A stretch of DNA of 5,634 nucleotides from DASWHR01 sp035541035. GTDB taxonomy: Bacteria; Actinomycetota; AC-67. Position 1 is the first letter of the stretch. Every line of letters begins with the position of its first letter. Shown here in pieces: positions 1-3,596 of the stretch. The translations under genes and the position numbers were made by a program. The notes beneath the pieces were generated by a model. It was not told the origin of the DNA and searched no databases. It saw only the letters and a program-made list of their open reading frames with translations. The DNA lies in assembly GCA_035541035.1 (NCBI GenBank), contig DATLFO010000346.1, positions 1 through 5,634 on the forward strand, read 5' to 3'.

Positions 1-852
1 CTTCAGATCGGCGAGACGCTCGACATGATCGACGTCGAGCGCGGCGCTCGCACCAGCGGATCGCGTTTCGCCTACATCAAGGGACAGCTCGCGCTGCTCG
101 AGTTCGCACTCGTGCGCTACGCAATGGGCACGCTCGTGGACAAGGGCTTCACCCCGGTCGTGCCGCCGGTGCTCGTGCGCCGCGAGGCGATGGAAGGAAC
201 CGGGTTCCTGCCCACCGACGAGGCGCAGATCTACAAGCTTCCCGAGGACGACTTGTATCTGGTCGGCACGTCCGAGGTGCCGCTCGCCGCGCTGCATCAG
301 GACGAGTACCTGCCCGTCGAGGCGCTGCCGCTCCGCTACGCAGGATTTTCGACCTGCTTCCGCCGCGAGGCCGGCACCTACGGCAAGGACACGCGCGGCA
401 TCTTCCGCGTCCACCAGTTCGACAAGGTCGAGATGTTCTCGTTCACCACGCCCGAGCAGTCGTGGGAGGAGCACGAGTTCCTGCTGTCGGTCGAGGAAGG
501 GATCCTGAAAGAGCTGCAGATCCCTTATCGGGTGATGAACATCGCCGCGGGCGACCTGGGCCAGCCGGCCGCGAAGAAGTACGACGTCGAGGCGTGGATG
601 CCCGGCCAGGCCGCCTACCGCGAGGTCACCAGCTGCTCGAACTGCACCGACTATCAAGCCCGGCGGCTCAACTGCCGCATCAAGACCGAATCCGGCCCGC
701 AGTTCGTGCACACGCTCAACGGCACCGCGATCGCCGTCGGCCGCATGCTCATCGCGATCATGGAGAACAACCAGCGCGAGGACGGATCGGTTCACGTCCC
801 GCATGTGCTCGTCCCCTACGCCGGGTTCGAGCTCTTGGGCCCGACCACCTAA
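1..852 (+). CDS. serS: Seryl-tRNA synthetase, C-terminal part (5' end outside window)
   Basis: This is the catalytic domain of a class II seryl-tRNA synthetase, the cytoplasmic enzyme that activates serine with ATP and loads it onto tRNA-Ser. The reading frame is open from base 1 (first residues LQIGETLDMIDVERGA), so the first ATG at 25 is internal. 283 residues are visible; the family is usually about 420, so the N-terminal coiled-coil arm that grips the tRNA long arm is missing off the left edge. Visible landmarks, numbered from base 1: motif 1 around residues 49-58 (GFTPVVPPVL), the serine-binding TSE at 90-92, motif 2 with FRREAG at 120-125 and the FRVHQFDKVE continuation, the SCSNCTDYQARR segment near 211-222, and motif 3 with NGTAIAVGR at 240-248 followed by IMENNQ. 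The stop TAA is at 850-852. Two tRNA-Ser genes follow within 140 bases, which supports the call. No defects are seen in the visible part. Confidence 0.96.
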   Translation, partial: LQIGETLDMIDVERGARTSGSRFAYIKGQLALLEFALVRYAMGTLVDKGFTPVVPPVLVRREAMEGTGFLPTDEAQIYKLPEDDLYLVGTSEVPLAALHQDEYLPVEALPLRYAGFSTCFRREAGTYGKDTRGIFRVHQFDKVEMFSFTTPEQSWEEHEFLLSVEEGILKELQIPYRVMNIAAGDLGQPAAKKYDVEAWMPGQAAYREVTSCSNCTDYQARRLNCRIKTESGPQFVHTLNGTAIAVGRMLIAIMENNQREDGSVHVPHVLVPYAGFELLGPTT

Positions 853-876
853 CCGGTCGCTGCTACCCTTGCCTGC

Positions 877-962
877 GGAGGGCTAGAGCTAACTGGCAAG
901 CCAGCAGTCTTGAAAACTGCCGCCGGGCAACCGGCTTCGGGGTTCGAATCCCCGGCCCTCCG
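877..962 (+). tRNA. tRNA-Ser(UGA), anticodon TGA at 911-913
   Basis: A class II tRNA of 86 nt. The acceptor stem GGAGGGC (877-883) pairs perfectly with GCCCTCC (955-961), and the discriminator is G962, as usual for serine tRNAs. The anticodon stem is GCAGT/ACTGC (904-908/916-920) with loop CTTGAAA, giving anticodon TGA for UCA and UCG codons. The long variable arm is GCCGG-GCAA-CCGGC (922-935), which is the main SerRS identity element. The T-arm is CGGGG-TTCGAAT-CCCCG (938-954). The D-arm is slightly irregular: the stem GCT/AGC (888-890/899-901) encloses a canonical loop AACTGGCA, but four bases instead of two separate it from the acceptor stem. CCA is not encoded (CCG follows). The gene starts 24 bases after serS, so co-transcription with serS is plausible. 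A weak TGCTACCCT (861-869) resembles an extended -10 but has no -35 partner. Confidence 0.94.
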
Positions 963-968
963 CCGCTC

Positions 969-977
969 GGGTAGAAT
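969..977 (+). promoter_or_regulatory. Putative -10 element (GGGTAGAAT) for tRNA-Ser(GCU)
   Basis: TAGAAT at 972-977 matches the sigma-70 consensus TATAAT in five of six positions and ends 11 bases before the mature tRNA start at 989. The same nine bases GGGTAGAAT recur before tRNA-Arg (1201-1209) at nearly the same spacing, which is the main argument for function. No recognisable -35 box lies 16-18 bases upstream; that position falls in the T-arm and acceptor strand of the preceding tRNA. Confidence 0.45.
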
Positions 978-988
978 GCCCGCTCCAA

Positions 989-1080
989 GGAGGCGTCGCC
1001 TAGTCTGGTCTATGGCGCGGGATTGCTAATCCCGTTGGGTCGCAAGGCCCTCGAGCGTTCAAATCGCTCCGCCTCCGCCA
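989..1080 (+). tRNA. tRNA-Ser(GCU), anticodon GCT at 1025-1027, CCA encoded
   Basis: A class II tRNA. The acceptor stem GGAGGCG (989-995) pairs perfectly with CGCCTCC (1070-1076); the discriminator is G1077 and CCA is encoded at 1078-1080. The D-stem is GCC/GGC (998-1000/1014-1016). The anticodon stem is CGGGA/TCCCG (1018-1022/1030-1034) with loop TTGCTAA, giving anticodon GCT for AGC and AGU codons. The long variable arm is GGGTC-GCAA-GGCCC (1037-1050, one G-U pair), with the same GCAA loop as the neighbouring tRNA-Ser(UGA). The T-arm is GAGCG-TTCAAAT-CGCTC (1053-1069). Together with the upstream tRNA it covers both serine codon families (UCR and AGY) beside the synthetase that charges them. 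A strong terminator begins one base after the CCA. Confidence 0.96.
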
Positions 1081-1081
1081 A

Positions 1082-1120
1082 AATCGATCACGCGGAGTCG
1101 CGCGTGATCGATTCCTTTTT
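1082..1120 (+). terminator. Rho-independent terminator after the serine tRNA block
   Basis: A perfect 13-bp stem is formed by AATCGATCACGCG (1082-1094) and CGCGTGATCGATT (1101-1113), with a 6-base loop GAGTCG, followed by CC and a run of five T (1116-1120). It starts directly after the encoded CCA of tRNA-Ser(GCU), so it sets the end of the tRNA precursor. Confidence 0.92.
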
Positions 1121-1200
1121 GCACCTTCCCGACTCAAGCGGCGGCCCACACGAGTCGCCGGCCGACGACCCGATGAAGCGCTCCCACGGCCCGCGTGATG

Positions 1201-1209
1201 GGGTAGAAT
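1201..1209 (+). promoter_or_regulatory. Putative -10 element (GGGTAGAAT) for tRNA-Arg(ACG)
   Basis: TAGAAT at 1204-1209 is five of six to TATAAT and ends 13 bases before the tRNA start at 1223. It is identical over nine bases to the element before tRNA-Ser(GCU). The tRNA-Arg lies beyond a strong terminator, so it needs its own promoter, which makes this placement logical. No -35 hexamer is evident around 1181-1186. Confidence 0.5.
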
Positions 1210-1222
1210 CGGACCTCGCGTT

Positions 1223-1295
1223 GCGGCCGTAGCTCAATGGATAGAGCATCTGACTACGGATCAGAAGGTTCGGGGTTCGAATCCCTGCGGCCGCG
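1223..1295 (+). tRNA. tRNA-Arg(ACG), anticodon ACG at 1256-1258
   Basis: A standard 73-nt tRNA. The acceptor stem GCGGCCG (1223-1229) pairs with CGGCCGC (1288-1294); the discriminator is G1295. The D-stem is GCTC/GAGC (1232-1235/1244-1247). The anticodon stem is TCTGA/TCAGA (1249-1253/1261-1265) with loop CTACGGA, giving anticodon ACG. A34 of this species is normally converted to inosine by TadA so that it reads CGU, CGC and CGA. The T-arm is CGGGG-TTCGAAT-CCCTG (1271-1287) with one G-U pair. CCA is not encoded (CTG follows). It is separated from the serine tRNAs by a terminator and so is probably its own transcription unit. Confidence 0.96.
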
Positions 1296-1310
1296 CTGAC
1301 CGATGCCAAT

Positions 1311-1329
1311 CCCGCCCTTTTGGGCCGGG
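1311..1329 (+). terminator. Hairpin after tRNA-Arg, possible terminator without T-run
   Basis: CCCGCCC (1311-1317) pairs with GGGCCGGG (1322-1329) around a TTTT loop, seven base pairs with one bulged C (1326). It lies 15 bases after the tRNA-Arg end and about 90 bases before the sigma factor start. No T-run follows, so it may act as a Rho-assisted or 3'-end processing structure; GC-rich actinobacteria often have such terminators. The rest of the gap up to 1421 shows no convincing promoter or operator. Confidence 0.35.
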
Positions 1330-1421
1330 TACGACCTCAACGAACGCCGGGCAATTTCATCGCCCCGCCGCGAGTACGGCCGGGCCGCTACCGATCCGGG
1401 CCCCCATGCGTTTATGGAGGG

Positions 1422-1940
1422 ATGACTGAAGCCACGGTGGACCGACAACCCCTGGAACGGGACCGCATCGCCGCGCTGTACGAAAGCCACGCGGCAGCGG
1501 CGCTGCGATTCGCGTTTCTGCTGATCGGACGGCGCGAGGCCGCTGAGGACGTGGTTCACGAGGCGTTTCTGCGAGTCTTCGGCCGGTTCGCCGACCGTCG
1601 CTCACCGGACTTCTTCCGGCCCTATCTGAATCGGACGATCGTCAATCTGGTCCGGTCCGAGCAACGCCGAGCCGGCGCGGAGCGATCAAAGTTGCCCCGG
1701 CTGAGAACGTCCGGCGTCCATACCGATCCGAACGTCGATCCGCGACCGGACGTGGTGCGCGCGCTGGCCACGCTTCCCGTGCGGCAGCGGGCCGCCATCG
1801 TCCTTCGCTACTACGAAGACCTGTCCGAGGCCCAAGTCGCCGACATCATGCGCTGCAGCCGGCCGGCGGTTCGTTCGCTGGTCGCGCGCGGCTCGGAGTC
1901 GCTCCGCCCACTGCTAGAAGGGTTGCGCCATGGAATCTGA
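1422..1940 (+). CDS. ECF-family RNA polymerase sigma factor (SigE-like)
   Basis: A 172-aa group 4 (ECF) sigma factor, which binds core RNA polymerase and directs it to a small regulon. Region 2 spans about residues 18-82 (ALYESHAAAALRFAFLL, AEDVVHEAFLRVFGRF, then PYLNRTIVNLVRSEQRR). A linker of about 28 residues follows. Region 4 spans about 111-163, with RQRAAIVLRYYEDLSEAQVADI and a helix-turn-helix at 135-156; the recognition helix reads SRPAVRSLVARG where most relatives have a TVKS-type sequence. There is no region 3 and no C-terminal extension. The ATG at 1422 was chosen because homology starts close behind it; the frame is open to 1320 (TTG), but those 34 residues have no sigma features. 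A GGAGG at 1416-1420 sits only one base before the ATG, an unusually short spacing. The stop overlaps the next gene by 11 bases, so the two are translationally linked. The regulon and inducing signal are unknown. Confidence 0.93.
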   Translation: MTEATVDRQPLERDRIAALYESHAAAALRFAFLLIGRREAAEDVVHEAFLRVFGRFADRRSPDFFRPYLNRTIVNLVRSEQRRAGAERSKLPRLRTSGVHTDPNVDPRPDVVRALATLPVRQRAAIVLRYYEDLSEAQVADIMRCSRPAVRSLVARGSESLRPLLEGLRHGI

Positions 1941-3210
1941 TCTGAAGGCTCTGCTGGACGAGGCGGCGACGGCGGCGCCCGCCGCGACGCGGATCACAGC
2001 CGAGTTTCGTTCGTCGATCACGCGGCGGCGCGCGCGAACGGGTGGTGTGCTGATTCTGTCGCTGGGCCTGGTGGCGGCCGGATCGCTGGCGATCGTGACC
2101 CGCTCGCCGTCTCGGATCGTGGTGCGGCCGGCCGCGGATTGCGGCGGCCAATGGCAGGTCCACCGGACCCCGGTCGAACGGCGGCTGCCGGGATCGACCG
2201 GCGTTGATCTGCTCTATGCCGTATCGGCCGGAGGGTCGCTGTGGGCGATCGGAAACGAGCACGGCATCGACAGCGGCATCATGGGAGTGACGACGCGGTG
2301 GAACGGCACTTCGCTGGAACGGATCGAGATTCCGCACCAAGGCCCGCGCGACGTCATCAAGGACGCCGCAACGGACGACTCGAGCATTTGGATCGCCGGC
2401 TGGACTCTTCAGCAAACCGCGACCACGACGCCAGCCGAAGGATTCCTCATGCGGTGGTCGGGAACGCGGTGGGAGCAAGAGACTCCACGCGACGACGGGC
2501 CACTCTTTCCGACCGCGATCGCCGTCCGAGGATCCACTGTCGCCGTCGGCGGATACAGGGAGAACGGGCTCGCGTTCGTGATGATGAGAACCGGATCCGG
2601 TTCGTGGCAGCACTATCCGCTGCCGGCCGACATGAAGGGTCCCTTCGTGGCCGACGTTGCGCTCGCTCCCGACGGAACGCTCGTCGTGCTGACCATCGGA
2701 TCCGATCCCGCCTCGGTTTTGGTTCTGGAAGACGGCCGCTTCCGGCGAATCTACTCGGGAGCCCCGCCGGGAACGACGGGAATCATGGCGCTTTCCGTCG
2801 CCGCGACCGACGACATGTGGGTGTCGGGGATCGACCGGACGCGCAATCATGTTTCGATGGAGCATTGGGACGGACGCACGTGGACTCCCGTCGATCTGCC
2901 GGACATCGATGTGGTCCCGTCCTTTGCCGTCCGCGCGGCCGGTGACGTGTGGGCCGTCGGACAGACCCGCGTTCAGCGTCCCGGATCGCAGTTTCCGCCG
3001 CGCGAGGGCGAGTACACCGGGCTCGAGGCCGTCAAGACGACGTTCCTTCACTGGGACGGGACATCGTGGAGCACGGCCGATGCGAACTTCCCCTCCGAGC
3101 AGTCCCGGTTGTGGTCGGTCGATGTCGATGCATCCGGCAGAGGAATCGCGGTCGGCGGCGGAGACGTGAAGCCCTTGCAAGCGGAACGGATGATCGCAAT
3201 CCGCTGCTAG
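1930..3210 (+). CDS. Single-pass membrane protein with predicted extracytoplasmic seven-bladed beta-propeller; likely partner of the ECF sigma factor
   Basis: A 426-aa protein whose exact family I do not recognise. Residues 1-37 are a short cytoplasmic tail ending in TRRRART. Residues 38-57 (GGVLILSLGLVAAGSLAIVT) are one transmembrane helix, and the positive tail predicts N-in, C-out topology. The remainder contains seven spaced xWxxG-like strands near residues 104, 153, 203, 251, 296, 340 and 405. Most are followed by a W-x-G-x-x-W strand (TRWNGTSLE 122, MRWSGTRWE 174, EHWDGRTWT 311, LHWDGTSWS 373), the pattern of a beta-propeller. The only cysteines are C71 and the very last residue, C426. 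No HxxxCxxC zinc anti-sigma motif is present. AGAAGGG at 1916-1922 gives good ribosome binding for the ATG at 1930, inside the sigma gene. By position it may be an anti-sigma or sensor partner, as is common for genes behind SigE-like factors; that is inference. A regulon-independent surface protein is the alternative. Confidence 0.85.
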   Translation: MESDLKALLDEAATAAPAATRITAEFRSSITRRRARTGGVLILSLGLVAAGSLAIVTRSPSRIVVRPAADCGGQWQVHRTPVERRLPGSTGVDLLYAVSAGGSLWAIGNEHGIDSGIMGVTTRWNGTSLERIEIPHQGPRDVIKDAATDDSSIWIAGWTLQQTATTTPAEGFLMRWSGTRWEQETPRDDGPLFPTAIAVRGSTVAVGGYRENGLAFVMMRTGSGSWQHYPLPADMKGPFVADVALAPDGTLVVLTIGSDPASVLVLEDGRFRRIYSGAPPGTTGIMALSVAATDDMWVSGIDRTRNHVSMEHWDGRTWTPVDLPDIDVVPSFAVRAAGDVWAVGQTRVQRPGSQFPPREGEYTGLEAVKTTFLHWDGTSWSTADANFPSEQSRLWSVDVDASGRGIAVGGGDVKPLQAERMIAIRC

Positions 3211-3211
3211 A

Positions 3212-3267
3212 GCGGACCCGTCCGCGAGCGCAGACGCCCTTCGGGCTCTTCGGGTTCGAGATGAACC
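3212..3267 (+). terminator. Cluster of three small hairpins after the propeller gene, possible terminator
   Basis: Directly after the TAG at 3208-3210 come GCGGA-CCCG-TCCGC (3212-3225), GCCC-TTC-GGGC (3236-3246, followed by TCTT) and GGTTC-GAGAT-GAACC (3253-3267). Each is a short stem of four or five pairs. None is followed by a real T-run, so this would be a weak or Rho-assisted terminator for the sigma/propeller operon. Confidence 0.35.
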
Positions 3268-3279
3268 AGGCGCGGGGCC

Positions 3280-3334
3280 GGCACACTGTTGCTGCTCCGC
3301 ACACTATGCCATGGACCTTATGCCACTGTGTGCC
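3280..3334. repeat. Inverted repeat GGCACAC/GTGTGCC with nested direct repeats
   Basis: GGCACAC at 3280-3286 is the exact reverse complement of GTGTGCC at 3328-3334, 41 bases apart. Inside, GCACACT recurs (3281-3287 and 3299-3305) and TATGCCA occurs twice, 14 bases apart (3305-3311 and 3319-3325). The arrangement could be a long-looped RNA hairpin, paired protein-binding sites or a mobile-element remnant. Confidence 0.5.
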
Positions 3335-3364
3335 ACCTAGGCCCCGGGTCGAAGGCCTCTCAAC

Positions 3365-3378
3365 GTCTCCCGGGAGAC
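3365..3378. repeat. Perfect 14-bp palindrome GTCTCCCGGGAGAC
   Basis: All seven base pairs of the dyad are perfect with no spacer. It lies between two converging genes, where an ordinary operator would not be expected. With no loop it would form poorly as an RNA hairpin, so a dimeric DNA-binding protein site or chance in GC-rich DNA are the alternatives. Confidence 0.5.
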
Positions 3379-3405
3379 CGCCTTCCCCAAGCCCGTAACC
3401 CGATG

Positions 3406-3469
3406 CATTCGGCAAATGACAAGCATGTAACTGTCACTCGCGACTGTCATTCGGCAATCTGATTGCCGA
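3406..3469. repeat. Direct-repeat cluster ending in an 8-bp hairpin
   Basis: CATTCGGCAA occurs at 3406-3415 and 3448-3457. Between them ACTGTCA is repeated with a 13-base period (3430-3436 and 3443-3449; the full units are ACTGTCACTCGCG and ACTGTCATTCGGC). AATGACA (3415-3421) is the inverse of TGTCATT (3445-3451). The second copy runs into a perfect hairpin, TCGGCAAT-CTG-ATTGCCGA (3451-3469). The two inverted options overlap, so the RNA could take alternative folds. Confidence 0.55.
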
Positions 3470-3548
3470 CATGGAGCGAAGTCAGCCCGCCGGGAATCAC
3501 ACGTACTCAGCGTATGCCGGGGTGGGATCCACGTGAGCCGTACCACCT

Positions 3549-3592
3549 CTCCGGGCTTGGGGATCGCGACTTGCGACGCGATCCGCCCGGAG
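3549..3592 (-). terminator. 16-bp bulged hairpin behind the NHL-repeat gene, probable terminator
   Basis: Written on the plus strand, the outer stem CTCCGGGC (3549-3556) pairs with GCCCGGAG (3585-3592). After a one-sided TTGG bulge (3557-3560), the inner stem GGATCGCG (3561-3568) pairs with CGCGATCC (3577-3584) around an 8-base loop. All 16 pairs are perfect. It begins four bases after the minus-strand stop codon (3597-3599). No T-run follows on the minus strand, so termination would be of the T-less type, or the structure protects the mRNA 3' end. Confidence 0.6.
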
Positions 3593-3596
3593 CGCT

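Larger units (their letters stand above)
3211..3596. other. 386-bp gap between converging genes with dense short repeats, no gene seen
   Basis: Both flanking genes end here, so no promoter is required, yet the gap is long and structured. From left to right it holds three small hairpins after the plus-strand stop (3212-3267), a GGCACAC/GTGTGCC inverted repeat with internal direct repeats (3280-3334), a 14-bp palindrome (3365-3378), a repeat cluster ending in an 8-bp hairpin (3406-3469), about 80 bases with nothing recognised (3470-3548), and the bulged hairpin behind the minus-strand gene. Short open frames crossing it on either strand have no recognisable protein features or good start sites. 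It could hold a small RNA or a decayed mobile element, but nothing proves either. Confidence 0.6.

Noticed and set aside
861..869. TGCTACCCT as an extended -10 promoter for tRNA-Ser(UGA)
   Set aside because: Only three or four matches to TATAAT, no -35 at suitable spacing, and it does not match the GGGTAGAAT box of the other two tRNAs. Readthrough from serS is an adequate source.
462..974. 170-residue plus-strand frame overlapping serS and tRNA-Ser(UGA)
   Set aside because: It runs through the conserved serS catalytic core in another frame and on into a tRNA gene; Arg/Ala-rich with no features.
936..1285. Identical 17-base stretch TTCGGGGTTCGAATCCC in tRNA-Ser(UGA) and tRNA-Arg, as possible attachment-site repeats
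   Set aside because: It is the shared T-arm of the two tRNAs. No integrase or foreign cargo lies between them.
1846..3180. 444-residue open frame on the minus strand, antisense to the sigma/propeller operon
   Set aside because: Its composition is Arg/His/Ser/Pro-rich without domains or periodic hydrophobicity, as expected from the opposite strand of GC-rich coding DNA; the plus-strand genes have clear family features.
3337..3546. 69-residue minus-strand frame across the repeat-rich gap
   Set aside because: No ribosome site, no hydrophobic or domain pattern, and it runs through palindromes and hairpins.
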